From the NCBI GenBank assembly GCA_037367355.1, contig CM074696.1:3534001-3598000 (forward strand): a stretch of 64,000 nucleotides of DNA, written 5' to 3'. The position numbers and the translations under genes were made by a program. Of this stretch, positions 1 to 10,002 are shown piece after piece. The number at the start of each line of letters is the position of its first letter. Position 1 is the stretch's first letter. The stretch is from Neoscytalidium dimidiatum (Eukaryota; Ascomycota; Dothideomycetes; Botryosphaeriales; Botryosphaeriaceae). A model generated the notes under the pieces. The model made no database searches, had not been told where the DNA came from, and saw only the letters and a program-made list of their open reading frames with translations.

Positions 1-467
1 GCTGGAACCCGGCGCAGCTGGCGGAAGCCAAGGCGAACGGCGACCCGATGGGGCCTTCCGGCACGGCCACGCCCGTCGGCGTCGGCGGCGTCGGCGGCAG
101 CTCGAGCGGCTTCGACCTCGAGCAGGTCGGCGGCGCTATCGAGAGCTGGGTGCGCAAGGTCGCGACCAAGGCCTCGACGCTCGTCCCGCCCGCCCCGCTC
201 ACGCCGGGCGGCGCCAAAGGCGGCGCCGTCACGGCTGCGGATCGCCAGCGCGCGGCGGGCGCGGGCCTCGGCGCCGCCGGCATGGGCGGTGACATCAACG
301 ACCTGATCGAGCTGACGGACGCGTTCGAGGTCGGCGATGACGACGATGACGAGGAGACGAATCGCGGTCGCGCGGGTGAAGGCAGCGGGAGGAGGGGTCC
401 GGCGGAGAGCGTGAGGAGGAGGGAGGCGAGGAGCGGGACGCCGAGCAAGGGCGCGAAGGGCGATTGA
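1..467 (+). CDS. C-terminal end of an unrecognised acidic protein (partial, 5' end outside window)
   Basis: The open frame enters from the left edge (codons in phase from base 3) and stops with TGA at 465-467. About 154 residues are visible. They begin with a Gly/Ser/Ala-rich stretch, then a short amphipathic segment (FDLEQVGGAIESWVRKVATK), an Ala/Gly-rich linker, a small hydrophobic motif (INDLIELTDAF) followed by an acidic DDDDDEE run, and a basic, Ser/Arg-rich tail. I do not recognise the family. High GC at third positions and a sudden drop to AT-rich sequence after the stop support real coding. The gene is tail-to-tail with NOG1. Confidence 0.6.
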   Translation, partial: WNPAQLAEAKANGDPMGPSGTATPVGVGGVGGSSSGFDLEQVGGAIESWVRKVATKASTLVPPAPLTPGGAKGGAVTAADRQRAAGAGLGAAGMGGDINDLIELTDAFEVGDDDDDEETNRGRAGEGSGRRGPAESVRRREARSGTPSKGAKGD

Positions 468-1600
468 AGACAAAAAAAAAAGAGTGATTGATATCCGTTG
501 ATTGGTATCCGCGAATTGAGGAAGTTTTTTTTTTCTTTTTTTTATTCCACACGTCAAGTAGAATGCTGCTGCATGGGTGAACGAACGAGAAGACGGCCAG
601 CGAGGAAAGTGCTACATTTCAATTTCCCTTTTGGAATCATCACGACTGCTCGAGGGAAAGATTTTTTTCGTGTTTTCTTCACTTGATCTTTTTTCGCGTT
701 GGATAGACAGGTGGGAATCACTGGAGTGACAGCGGGGATAACTCTTTTTTTGGCTGCTATGCACATTATATTACATTTCGAGGGGGGTTTTTTTTTTCTT
801 ATTGTTTCTTGTTTCGGGAGATTGAACTCAATCTCTTCATTTGACGGCGTTCTTCCTCGCTTGTCGTTTGATATTAGGGATATTCTTTAGTAGTCTTTAG
901 TTCTTTCTTCTTTCTTTTTTCTTCGCAGGTGCTTTGTCTTGCAAGCGGCGCCTCTTTTGTTTACTGCGTCGTTATTGCGGAGAGAAAGAGAGGTGCTAAG
1001 TGTTATCATCACATCATCTTCGTCACTTGCCAGCTATCAATTCAAGACAGTGAGAAGCGTTGTTCTTGACTTCGTGTCTGGTGTGCTTGTTCGTTGGAGT
1101 TGACCTGCGTTGGGACGGGTTGAGGCGCATTCGGCGTTCCACCATCTACTACATTCCAGAAATGTGTAGCTTTTTTGCATATTATCTCCATGGCCAACCG
1201 TCTAACTCTGATGAGATAGTTACCTAGCGTTTATCGGCCGGAAGTGGACATCATTCTTTGACAAGCACACGGCTTTCTCGTGGACAACAATTGTATAGCG
1301 GGGGGCCACATTCCAAGCAAAACGAGACGGTAGATCTATACGAACACGGCAATTAAAATTCTTCATTTCCATTCCTCCCCAAAACTCTACCGACGCCGCG
1401 TCTAACGAGCAAAGCGTTTGCGGCGAATAGGGAATCACGTAAAACCCGTCGTAATAATCTTATTCAAAGAGAGGTAAAAAAAAAAAAAGTCGCGCCATAT
1501 GCACCCAATATGATATTGGAAAAGGGAAAAGAACAAAAATGGGTAGCATCCATCCCATCTCCCAACGCCGTAGATCCCATGACTTTTGATTTCCTCCTCC
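468..1600. other. Convergent intergenic region, no gene seen
   Basis: This is the 3'-to-3' interval between the left-edge gene and NOG1. It holds T-rich tracts (about 524-542 and 788-800) and an A tract near 1477-1489, consistent with 3' UTRs. The open frames here are short and low-complexity, and none is believable. Confidence 0.6.
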
Positions 1601-3678
1601 TTAACGGCTTCTGGTGCTGCCCATACCACGCTTGCCTGCCAGCAAGTGCTTGTTGAGCGACGCGGACTGGTGTCTATCAGCCTCACCCTGCCTGGCCATG
1701 CGGTTCATCTTCTTCTGCGACAGCTTAGCCAGACGCTCCGCCTTCGAGCGGGCGACCTCGTTCGTAACGCCATCGTCGCGGCGGTTGGTGCTCTGGCTGC
1801 GAGCTCTGCTCTTCGCGCGCTCGATGGCGCTGGGTTGCGGGCGATCAACGTCCATGGCATCGCCATCTTCGCCTGCGCCCTCGGAACGGCCGCGGGCAAG
1901 GCTCCTGCCACGCGATTGGGAGCGCGCGCGAGCGGCGAGAGAGGAAGTGTCGTGGCCGAGGCTCTCGAGATGGGCCTCCATCTGCGAAAGCTTCTTGGCT
2001 TTTGCGGAGCGAGGAATCTGTGCCCTGTTCTTCAAGCTCTTCTTCATGCGGGATTCGTTCTTCAGCAGTGCTTGCTTCTCACGGATCAGTTCGGCCTTGT
2101 AGCGGACATCCGCTTCCTCGGCGTCCTCGATATCCGAGTCACTCTCATAGCGTCCGTCTGCCTCCATTTGCTCCTCTTCTGCTTCGAGCGCCGCGAGCTT
2201 GGCTTCGATATCGGGGTCGATGAAATCGTAGACGTTCCTGCCATTGAACACCTCGGGAACCTTGTCGTTCTTCCATTCGTCGTTCTCCAGCAAGTAATTC
2301 TCCTTGAGATTGATGTTGTACACACCAGCGCCACCGTTCTCCTCCTCGATCTCGCGCTGAAGCTTCTTGCGGTTAGGGTCGTTAGGGTCGTATTTCATCT
2401 TGTTCTTCACAGCCTCTGGAATATACGCCTCACGAGTTACACCATCCATGGGCATGGCGACGTGAATCCTCTTGAGAACTTCTCCCAGACGGCCAGTAAC
2501 CTCACCGGAAGCGTTGGTACCGGCCTTCAGCTTTTCAGCATTGCGCTGCGCCAAAAGCCTGTCGCAAACGGCAGCCCGGACAGCCATCACGTTCTCCGTA
2601 GTGTTGCAAGAAAGCTGCAGCAACTCAACCTCGCCAGACTTGAGCATACCCTGGAGTTGCTCTTGTGTTTCCGCGTCCAAGTCCTCGGGCTTCATCAGAT
2701 CAGTCTTGTTGATAACGACGAATACCAGCTTGTTATTGAAGAGGGGCTTGATGCTGTGGAAGAGCTGGATCTGTGCTGAAACGCTGTAGCCACACTGCTC
2801 GCTGAGATCCATGAAGTAGAGAATGGCAGATCGAAGGTGGGCAATTGCGGTGATACTCTGCATTTCAATCGTGTTCATCTCCTCAAGAGGGTGATCGAGA
2901 ATACCGGGGGTATCAATGGCTTGGAATCGCAACATCTTGTGGTCGACTATTGCCATTAGCTTCGCCCAACCCTAGAGGGCGACCAACTTACAGTGACCAA
3001 CAAACAAGCTCTTGGTGGTGAAAGCATAGGGCTGAACGTCCACATCCGCGCGAGAAATGTTCCTCAGGAAGCTCGACTTTCCGACATTGGGGTAACCGCA
3101 GATAACCAGAGTCCTGGTGTTGGGGTCAATCGAGGGCAGACGACCAAGATGCTGGCGCACCTGCTCGAGGTAAAGAAGCGGATCCTTCAGGCGCTTGCAA
3201 ATAGTGGCCATGCGACCCAGGGCAGCGCGCTTGAGCTGCTTGCACTGGAAAAGCGACTGACCATATTTCAGTAGTCGCACGTAGTCTCTCGCCACAGTCT
3301 CTATCAAGTGTTTCGCGGTGGACAGCTGGCCCAGCGCAATGCGGAAGTGGTCGGCATCGTAAAGCGTATTGAGCAAATCCTTGTGGAATGGATGGATGTC
3401 CTGAAGCTTGGGAAAGCCCTCAAGGATGGCCTGGATCTTTTCGGTGAAGGTCTCGGCGGTATACTTCACTTTCCGCGTGTAGAATGCTACGTGAAAAAAG
3501 CTATTAGCATAGGTTCGTTGTCTGCGGAGAAGCGTAAAGGTGGCGTACCCCGAATTCTGCTGATCTTGAAACCTGCCCTGATCTGTGTGGGCAGCCTTCT
3601 CTGAGTGCGACTCAGAACAATATCTAGGAATTCCTGGGAGGTGGGCACCGGGGCGATATCCTTCCAAGTGGTCTTCAT
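1601..3678 (-). CDS. nog1: Nucleolar GTP-binding protein 1 (NOG1), 60S ribosome biogenesis GTPase
   Basis: Three exons: 3678-3549, 3486-2992 and 2946-1601, giving 656 aa, the usual fungal NOG1 length. Introns are 62 and 45 nt with GT/AG ends. Splicing restores [16 protein letters not shown] and FVGH-FDHKM, both typical of NOG1. The G domain shows G1 GYPNVGKS (about residues 174-181), G3 DTPG (about 219-222) and G4 NKTD. The N-terminal helical domain (about 1-165) precedes it. A charged C-terminal half holds the NOG1 C-terminal region and basic nucleolar-type stretches. In the family, Nog1 binds pre-60S particles and is needed for 27S pre-rRNA processing and late nucleolar release. The start is the ATG at 3678, because MKTTWKDI is the conserved N-terminus. 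It is divergent from URA5 with 282 bp between start codons. Confidence 0.95.
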
Positions 3679-3960
3679 GGTGCCTGCCGCTGTCGAGTGG
3701 TTGTTGTGGCGGAGGGTCTCTGGAAGGATTTGCGTGGAGAGAGGCCTGGCCGCGGTATCGATAGGTAGAGGCGCAGAAAAAAGTTCAGGGCCCCAGCATG
3801 GCCATCGGATGTCGGGTAAACTTGCTTCCACTAGTCGCCGCGCGCGTCGCGTCATTGGCCACAGCTTCCTGGCAGCAACTTAGTTTCTCAGAGCACCCAG
3901 TCGCCCCGCCAGAAAGTTCACACTGCCCCGCCATCCTTCGTGTGGAAAATATCAGACGCG
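3679..3960. promoter_or_regulatory. Shared bidirectional promoter of NOG1 and URA5
   Basis: The 282 bp between the two divergent start codons must carry both promoters and both 5' leaders. No TATA box was seen, as is common for housekeeping genes. The two products (ribosome assembly, UMP synthesis) both serve growth, so co-regulation is plausible but is inference. Confidence 0.6.
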
Positions 3961-4674
3961 ATGGCTTCATCAGACAACGTTCCTGCCTATAAGACTTCTT
4001 TCCTGGAGGCTTGCACCTCCGCCGAGGCTCTGAAGTTTGGCACCTTCACTCTCAAGTCCAAGCGAGTCTCGCCCTACTTCTTCAATGCCGGCCTCTTCCA
4101 CCGCGCAGACCTCGTCCGCTCCATTTCCTGGGCTTTCGCTCATACCATTGCTGCCCATGTCAACGAGAACCCGTCCTTCGAATTCGATGTATTGTTCGGA
4201 CCTGCCTACAAGGGCATTCCGCTTGCAGCCACTACAGTAGACAAGCTTGCTGAACTGGATCTTAAGAAGTTCGGCAACGTCAGCTACAGCTTCAACAGGA
4301 AGGAAGCGAAGGACCATGGAGAGGGAGGCAACATCGTCGGCGCTCAGCTCAAAGGCAAGAAGATCGTCATTGTGGACGACGTCATTACTGCCGGCACTGC
4401 CATCCGCGAGGCCATCGATATCATTAGGAAGGAGGGCGGCGAGCTTGTTGGCATTGTCGTTGCCGTCGACAGGCAAGAGAAAGTGTCGAGCCCCAATGAT
4501 GACGATGGATCTCCTCGCCCGAGCACCATCGGTGAGGTCAGGAAACAATATGGCATCCCAGTCCTGTCCATTCTGTGTCTTGACGATATTATCGAGTATC
4601 TGAAGAGCAGAGGCACCGAGGAGGAGATCAGGAGGCTCTTGGAGTACAGAGAGAAGTACAGGGCCAGTGACTAA
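3961..4674 (+). CDS. ura5: Orotate phosphoribosyltransferase (UMP biosynthesis)
   Basis: Single exon, 237 aa. It transfers the phosphoribosyl group of PRPP to orotate to give OMP, the fifth step of de novo pyrimidine synthesis in the cytosol. The PRPP-binding signature [13 protein letters not shown] lies at about residues 135-147. The catalytic flexible loop with [10 protein letters not shown] is at about 114-123, and FGPAYKG at about 79-85 is typical of the fungal enzyme. The ATG at 3961 ([11 protein letters not shown]) is preferred over the upstream in-frame ATG at 3940, because homologues start just before the conserved YKTSFLEA segment. A poly(A) signal follows at 4741. Confidence 0.96.
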   Translation: MASSDNVPAYKTSFLEACTSAEALKFGTFTLKSKRVSPYFFNAGLFHRADLVRSISWAFAHTIAAHVNENPSFEFDVLFGPAYKGIPLAATTVDKLAELDLKKFGNVSYSFNRKEAKDHGEGGNIVGAQLKGKKIVIVDDVITAGTAIREAIDIIRKEGGELVGIVVAVDRQEKVSSPNDDDGSPRPSTIGEVRKQYGIPVLSILCLDDIIEYLKSRGTEEEIRRLLEYREKYRASD

Positions 4675-4740
4675 CAGGTCTTCTCTGTCTACAAGGGAGC
4701 AATCTGGTGTCCCAAATAGACACCCTCCTTAGGCGTTTCG

Positions 4741-4746
4741 AATAAA
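4741..4746 (+). terminator. Poly(A) signal AATAAA downstream of URA5
   Basis: A canonical AATAAA lies 67 nt after the URA5 stop codon and is followed by an A/T-rich stretch. Confidence 0.55.
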
Positions 4747-4895
4747 GAAAAATACCCTCATAATTATATACCTTTCTCTCTCTATGTCACTACCTCATCC
4801 ACTTCTATTTTCAACTTGAATTTTTAAATATGGATAATGGGCAAAGGGGATTCAGTCGTGGAGAATTCCCTTACGATGCTTCTGGGGAGGTAAGC

Positions 4896-5651
4896 TCATA
4901 ATACTGGGCTCAGCGTGACTAAAGTCTGGTCATCGATGAGATATCCAGCCCAAGCCATCACTGTATGCACAACGATCAACATAACATGTTTCATTCCAGG
5001 ATGCGTCGCTTCCACAGCGGCCCAGACTCCCTCGGCGGAAGAGACTGTCGCCGTGATTCCTGGTCTAAAGCCCTCGGCCGCGGCGAGCAACAGTATCTGC
5101 TCAAGGTCAGCAAATTCGAAGGTTGGCTGCAGTGTTCTGTACCTGGACAGGAACCCTATCATGCCCCAAGCACCCAGCCAGACATCTGTGTTGTCAGACA
5201 CCACTATCTCTTCCGGCCACAGGCCTAAGTCGTAGTTGGCCATGATTCTGCTCACGTGGTCCGCTAGGTCTTCACCTAACTGTACGCGGTCATGTCGCAA
5301 ATAGGAGCTGTCCTCCGCGCTAACTTGCCAAAAAGCCATGGGCGCGATTGATCCGCCGGGAGGAGCAGCTGCAGAGACTCGCCTCTGCTTCCACAACTGC
5401 GTGCGACACATGGGGCAAGTCTCTTTACCCTCCTTCAGGAACCAGTCTTCGAAGCAAGGCCGCCCAATGATATGACCGCATCTAGTAAGCCGAAGCAGCC
5501 GTTCAATCTCACCCTCAGGGTTTGGCTCACCGAAAATCTCCCAGCATCCAGGGCACCTGTCCCTAGTCTCTTCCGTGATGCTTTCCGGGAGGACATCCTC
5601 CAAGAAATTATCAATGAAGTCGTCGAAGTAGGGGATCTCGGAGTTAGCCAT
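4896..5651 (-). CDS. RING-finger domain protein, probable E3 ubiquitin ligase
   Basis: Single exon, 251 aa. Zinc ligands are C33, C36, C58, H60, C66, C79 and C82. The residue where the fifth ligand usually sits is Gly (CGHIIGRPC), a variant often met in fungal RING proteins. The N-terminus is acidic (DDFIDNFLEDVLPE). The C-terminal 130 residues are predicted to be folded but are not recognised. The frame is open up to an ATG at 5723, but a TATATAT element at 5731-5737 sits only 8 nt from that codon. The ATG at 5651, about 80 nt from the element, is therefore the better start. Substrate unknown. It is convergent with URA5. Confidence 0.75.
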   Translation of the reverse strand: MANSEIPYFDDFIDNFLEDVLPESITEETRDRCPGCWEIFGEPNPEGEIERLLRLTRCGHIIGRPCFEDWFLKEGKETCPMCRTQLWKQRRVSAAAPPGGSIAPMAFWQVSAEDSSYLRHDRVQLGEDLADHVSRIMANYDLGLWPEEIVVSDNTDVWLGAWGMIGFLSRYRTLQPTFEFADLEQILLLAAAEGFRPGITATVSSAEGVWAAVEATHPGMKHVMLIVVHTVMAWAGYLIDDQTLVTLSPVL

Positions 5652-6258
5652 GTTTCCTGAAGTTGATTTTCTCGGATTCGTCTGAGGAGCATATGGAATC
5701 CAAGAGTCTTTTGGTGTGCGCATTAGCCGGTATATATGATCGTGAGAATACGGATGTACAATGGAATAGTGGGCTTGGAGGCCCCTTTCATCTCAATCGT
5801 GATTCTTTGTTTCGCTGCAAAGTTTCTCAACAACGAACTTAAATTCCTTGTCTCTGTGGTATGACAATTCTGGTTTTGATTGCATTGTTTTGACTTTAAC
5901 AATGTCCAATGAAAGGCTTCGATCATAGCCTGTCGATGAGATCGATGTCTTGCCAGATAGGAGTGGCATTACGCTTGTGGTGATGCTAGGATCTTGATCT
6001 CGTCGGATGCTATTGTTGCTAATAAGTGTTATTGAAAGACCATCACTAAGAGAGGACACAAGCTCCCAGTAGGGCTATTGGAACCAGCTCCGAGTGTTCA
6101 TCTAAGCTAAGGACCTACTCGCCCTCCATTAGAGTTACTCTCCGCAAATACGAAATTTCCCAATTGGCGCAGAGCTCCTAATTCCGTATCAACCCGTCAT
6201 GAGACCCATACAACTCGCACGTAGGACAAGCACAAATCCCTGAAGGTTTCATATACCT
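5652..6258. other. Promoter of the RING gene and 3' flank of RAD4
   Basis: Apart from the TATA element nothing is recognised. An 88-codon minus-strand frame (5793-6059) has no domain and no coding-like composition. Confidence 0.5.
5731..5737 (-). promoter_or_regulatory. TATA box of the RING-finger gene
   Basis: TATATAT lies about 80 nt upstream of the ATG at 5651, a normal fungal spacing. It argues against the in-frame ATG at 5723. Confidence 0.5.
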
Positions 6259-9200
6259 TCACCGTCCTCTAACCCTACCGCTTCCCCTTCCGCGGCCCCT
6301 GCTACGACCTCCCCTTCTAGAACGCGTCTTCGGCTTTTTATCTATGTCCTCACTCCCGTCTCCACTCTCATCTTGACCGTCTTCCTCGACTTCGTCATCG
6401 TCATCATCGTCATCATTGTCCTCGAAGAAATGGCTCCTTAATGCCGTCACGCTCTTTCTCGCGGCTGCCCTCCTCGGTGCCCTTCGCGGCGTCTTCTCAT
6501 CGGCAATTTTCTGCTGTATGAACTTGGCATCAGAGATCGAATCAGAGTCATCGTCATCGAGCTCAGGAGCGGAAGCGGCTGAAGAATTCAGATCCGAATG
6601 TGGCGACGAGAGCTCTTCGGAGTCCTCATCTGCGGTGCCGCCCAGCCTCCCTGTTTCTGTGGACTTCCGCTTTCCTCTTCCTCGGGTAGACGTGTTTGCA
6701 TTGGACATTGCACCTCGGCCACGACCCCGGCCGCGTCCTCGAAATCTAGGAGTCCCTCTACTACGCGCGGTCACCGCTCCCGTGGCTGTGCGAACTTCCT
6801 CGTCGTCCGAAACCTCTTTATCGTCGGAGTTCTCAGCGGCGTCATAGGTCGGTCCTTTTGAGAGATTCTGGTGGGCAGACTGAAGCGATATAGGCCCGTC
6901 TCCAGTATGTTCGAATTTCGGAGAGTCTCGGAGTTTCTTCTTCTCACCACCTTCGATGATGAAGCCGCCACCTTCAACAGCATCCTCTTGCCCTTCCCGA
7001 AGAAAGCCGCCATCTCTACCGCCGTCATCTCCATCCTTGATGAAACCGCCCTCGCCAAAATCCTCTTCCTCCTGACCAAACTGGAAGAACCCACCTTGGC
7101 CCGGATCTTCCTCCCCCTCTTCGCCCTCCCTCACGAACCCACCCTCAAGCTCCTCGTCAAACTCATCCCCAAACTTCCTCTCAAACGTATTACCCACCTC
7201 CCCCTCCCTCTTCTCCCTCGCGAACGGATTGACAATCCCGTCCAACCCATCCTTCCCCTCCCCGTACTCCTCCCTCACCCTCTCAATCACTCTCAACCCA
7301 AGCAAGAACTTCCTCCACATCTTCAACGCCGCCTCCGTCCTTTTCTTATCCTCCTTCTCCTTCTTCGCCCTCTGCTCCTCCCTCCACGCCTCCCGCACCA
7401 TCTCCGCGTTCTCCTCCGCCACCACGACGCCCGTCAGCACCGGCACGGCGATCTGGCGCCCGAACTCGAACCCCGTGCACGCCTCCGCATAATCGATGCC
7501 CAGCTTCCGGCAAACCTTGGCCGTCCCGCTCAACGGAACGTGCGTCGCGCCCCGCGGCACCATCGTCGGGACGTACACGTCGATGTTGCCGTACGCGTTC
7601 TTCGGGATCCTGCCGTCCACGATCGGCGGCGGGATGATCCACTCCGTCTGCTCGCGCGCGTACAGGCCCTGCATGGCCTTCTCGCCGCTCTCGCGCTCCG
7701 CCTCCTCGATCTCGCGCTTGCGGATCAGCGTGACCGCGCGCATGGGCACGCGCTTCATGGGCAGGGCGCCGGGCAGGATCTGGCGGCCTTCCTTGTGCCA
7801 CGACTCGGCCGTCTTGCAGACGACGACGTCCTTGCGCAGGTACACCGGCTCGAGCTTGGCCTTCTCGCCCTTGCCGGCCATGAAGGCCTTGACGGGCTTG
7901 GCGGTGGGACGGATGGCCTCCTCGCGGCGGAGGTGCCGCTCGAGGACGAACTCAGCGCTGTTCTTGTAGCCCTGGAGCGTCTCGGGCTCGTTGGCGTCCG
8001 ATTTCTTGGCGCTCGTGGGCTTGATCGGGACGAGGTCGCCCTCGTCTTCAATCTTGTCCGCCTCGGTGCGCAGGCGCCCGTCGCGCGTGTAGCTGGACAT
8101 GACGCGCTTGAACCAGTCGTACTCCTCGTACCGCTTGACTTTGCCGTGTCTGTTATAGACGGGGATCTTCTCCACGGGCATCCGGAAACCTTTGGTTTTG
8201 CCGGGCCAGATGTGCTTCTTGAGATAGCGGACGGTCACATCTTTTGCAGAGCCGTCGGCGTTGTAGCCGACGACGTAGCAAATGACTTGTTTTGCTTTCT
8301 CGGCTGCGGCACCTCGGGGCTCGAAAGATGAGAGGAGATCGGGTGTTGAGGCCACAGTCGAGATAACGAGTGGGGAGACGGGAATGTACGTCTTGGATAT
8401 CGGCGAGAGGACTTCAGTCCAGTATATTGGGTACTTCAGGTCAGTATCGTAATGCTTATTAGGAAGTCGCGATACGGGTTGTGAGGGAGTTATCTCCACG
8501 ACCGAAGCGTCTGAGATGTCGGACCTGGCTGAACTGAGGGAACTGTCACTTTCGTCATCGGTGAATAGGGATAACGGTTTGGTTCCTGATATGCGACCCG
8601 AGGATCTCTTGCCATTGTGGATTAGGGGTTTCTCAGCTTTTGGAGCGGGCTTGTGCCTTTTGTTTATCGTATCAGGGGCATCTGTCGTCTGTATCTCTGG
8701 TTTCGGTATTGATTCGTTCTCCTGCTTCTTACCTCCAGGTTGGCTCGTCTGAACTTTCTTCATTACAGTTTCCTCCACCTTTGTAAACCCAAAGCCGATA
8801 GGCTGGAGGCTTGCCACCAATCGTGCTTCCAATCCTAGTCCTCTAACAAGTGCAGTAAAGAGCTGAGCTCCGACATCTCGACTGCCTTCGCACCGTCGAG
8901 CAGCTTCCAGAAATTGTTCTTTAGTGGATATTATTTCTCCGAACCTCTCTATATCGTAGTCTTCCGAAGCAAGCTTCGTCTCTTTCCCGTTTTTCTTTCT
9001 GTTTGCAGGAACCTCTCTGGTAGCCTGCCAAGCCTTGACTTCTGCAGCAAGAGATTTGGCAGTGGGAAAGTATCCCCTCTTCCGCATGCCTGGTGCCGTG
9101 ATTCGAAAGCGCTTCTTCCAATATGCAGCCAGGTACTTCAGTAGGCGAAGAATGGGGTCACCTTGACTCATGTTGAGAGAACCCTCCTCCATTCTATCAG

Positions 9201-10002
9201 CAGTTCCACCCCAGTCGCGTTGGTTCCTCTCTGAGTATCTGTCACTCCTCACCTTGTCCTTACCCTTGCCTTTGCCACTCTTGTTACCCTTGCCTTTTGA
9301 TGGAGGCTCAAGTGACTCGTCCGGGGGTAAACCACTGTCCCGTCTCCAGCGCTGGACTTCCTTCTTGACGCCTTCCGGTAGTTGATGCACCAAGATCTTC
9401 TGCACCTCTTTGTCGCAGAGCCAGCCATTTCGAATGTGGTTATGCCAGAGAAGCAGTTGCACGTGCATGCAGTGGGTCCAAGATCGAAGTTGCCTTTCCT
9501 TCTTGGATGGGCCCTTGATTCCGAGTGCAGTTCGCCGGGCTATTTCATCATTCCCTTCAACAGCGTCACCGAGGGTCACTTCAAGCACGTCGTTGGCGTC
9601 CAGGTTGCGCTGCCACGGAGCTTGCTTCGTTTGCGGAGTTTCGCCGGAAAGTGTATCTATAGCCGGAGGCAAAGCATCTTCCCAGTCCATCCCGTCGTCA
9701 TCGTCTTCGCCATCGTCCGCAATATTAGCTTTGTCGTCGCTCGTCGCGCCACCAGTAGAATTGTCCTTGAATTTGTCGGTGTCAACATCTTCGAATTCAT
9801 CGCTCACTGCGTCGCCAATGTCCTCGTCGCTACTATCACTGCCTAACGCGTCGAGAAAGGCTTGATCGGCGGAGGAGCCTTCGTTGGTGGAAGGCGCGTC
9901 GAGCGCGTCGAAGACGTTCTTCTTCGCGCGCTTGGAAGCGGAGGCTACCGCGGGAGCAGGGGAGCGCGAACGGTCGCGCTTGCGGGGCACGAATGGCGGC
10001 AT
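6259..10002 (-). CDS. rad4: DNA repair protein Rad4/XPC, nucleotide excision repair damage sensor
   Basis: Uninterrupted 1247-aa reading frame. Rad4 with Rad23 recognises helix-distorting lesions and starts global-genome nucleotide excision repair. Order of regions: acidic N-terminus (about 50-110); transglutaminase-like domain split by a basic linker (about 170-220 and 360-410, with LRSWTHCMHVQLLLWHNHIR and LGLEARLVASLQP); its last part TDLKYPIYWTEVL near 520-532; then beta-hairpin domains BHD1-3 (about 680-865, with GALPMKRVPMRAV and GIDYAEACTGFEFGR). The tail of about 380 residues is unusual: GGF-type repeats (954-1015), acidic blocks and RG-rich ends. The start at 10002 (MPPFVPRKRDRS) gives a basic leader. 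The frame stays open upstream to 10275 but that extension looks non-coding. Family assignment is secure. Confidence 0.93.
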   Translation of the reverse strand: MPPFVPRKRDRSRSPAPAVASASKRAKKNVFDALDAPSTNEGSSADQAFLDALGSDSSDEDIGDAVSDEFEDVDTDKFKDNSTGGATSDDKANIADDGEDDDDGMDWEDALPPAIDTLSGETPQTKQAPWQRNLDANDVLEVTLGDAVEGNDEIARRTALGIKGPSKKERQLRSWTHCMHVQLLLWHNHIRNGWLCDKEVQKILVHQLPEGVKKEVQRWRRDSGLPPDESLEPPSKGKGNKSGKGKGKDKVRSDRYSERNQRDWGGTADRMEEGSLNMSQGDPILRLLKYLAAYWKKRFRITAPGMRKRGYFPTAKSLAAEVKAWQATREVPANRKKNGKETKLASEDYDIERFGEIISTKEQFLEAARRCEGSRDVGAQLFTALVRGLGLEARLVASLQPIGFGFTKVEETVMKKVQTSQPGGKKQENESIPKPEIQTTDAPDTINKRHKPAPKAEKPLIHNGKRSSGRISGTKPLSLFTDDESDSSLSSARSDISDASVVEITPSQPVSRLPNKHYDTDLKYPIYWTEVLSPISKTYIPVSPLVISTVASTPDLLSSFEPRGAAAEKAKQVICYVVGYNADGSAKDVTVRYLKKHIWPGKTKGFRMPVEKIPVYNRHGKVKRYEEYDWFKRVMSSYTRDGRLRTEADKIEDEGDLVPIKPTSAKKSDANEPETLQGYKNSAEFVLERHLRREEAIRPTAKPVKAFMAGKGEKAKLEPVYLRKDVVVCKTAESWHKEGRQILPGALPMKRVPMRAVTLIRKREIEEAERESGEKAMQGLYAREQTEWIIPPPIVDGRIPKNAYGNIDVYVPTMVPRGATHVPLSGTAKVCRKLGIDYAEACTGFEFGRQIAVPVLTGVVVAEENAEMVREAWREEQRAKKEKEDKKRTEAALKMWRKFLLGLRVIERVREEYGEGKDGLDGIVNPFAREKREGEVGNTFERKFGDEFDEELEGGFVREGEEGEEDPGQGGFFQFGQEEEDFGEGGFIKDGDDGGRDGGFLREGQEDAVEGGGFIIEGGEKKKLRDSPKFEHTGDGPISLQSAHQNLSKGPTYDAAENSDDKEVSDDEEVRTATGAVTARSRGTPRFRGRGRGRGRGAMSNANTSTRGRGKRKSTETGRLGGTADEDSEELSSPHSDLNSSAASAPELDDDDSDSISDAKFIQQKIADEKTPRRAPRRAAARKSVTALRSHFFEDNDDDDDDDEVEEDGQDESGDGSEDIDKKPKTRSRRGGRSRGRGRGSGRVRGR
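6949..7143 (-). repeat. GGF-acidic repeat encoded within RAD4
   Basis: This segment encodes at least five degenerate units of the form GG(F)-hydrophobic followed by 8-15 Glu/Asp/Gly-rich residues (GGFVREG, GGFFQFG, GGFIKDG, GGFLREG, GGGFIIEG; about residues 954-1018). Confidence 0.8.

Noticed and set aside
1586..2779. 397-codon plus-strand frame
   Set aside because: Antisense to NOG1 exon 3; no domain and explained by third-position GC bias of NOG1.
5793..6059. 88-codon minus-strand frame upstream of the RING gene
   Set aside because: No domain, no promoter signs, and it lies in promoter/3' flank sequence.
6871..8331. 486-codon plus-strand frame
   Set aside because: Antisense to RAD4; Leu/Pro/Arg-rich composition typical of a shadow frame.
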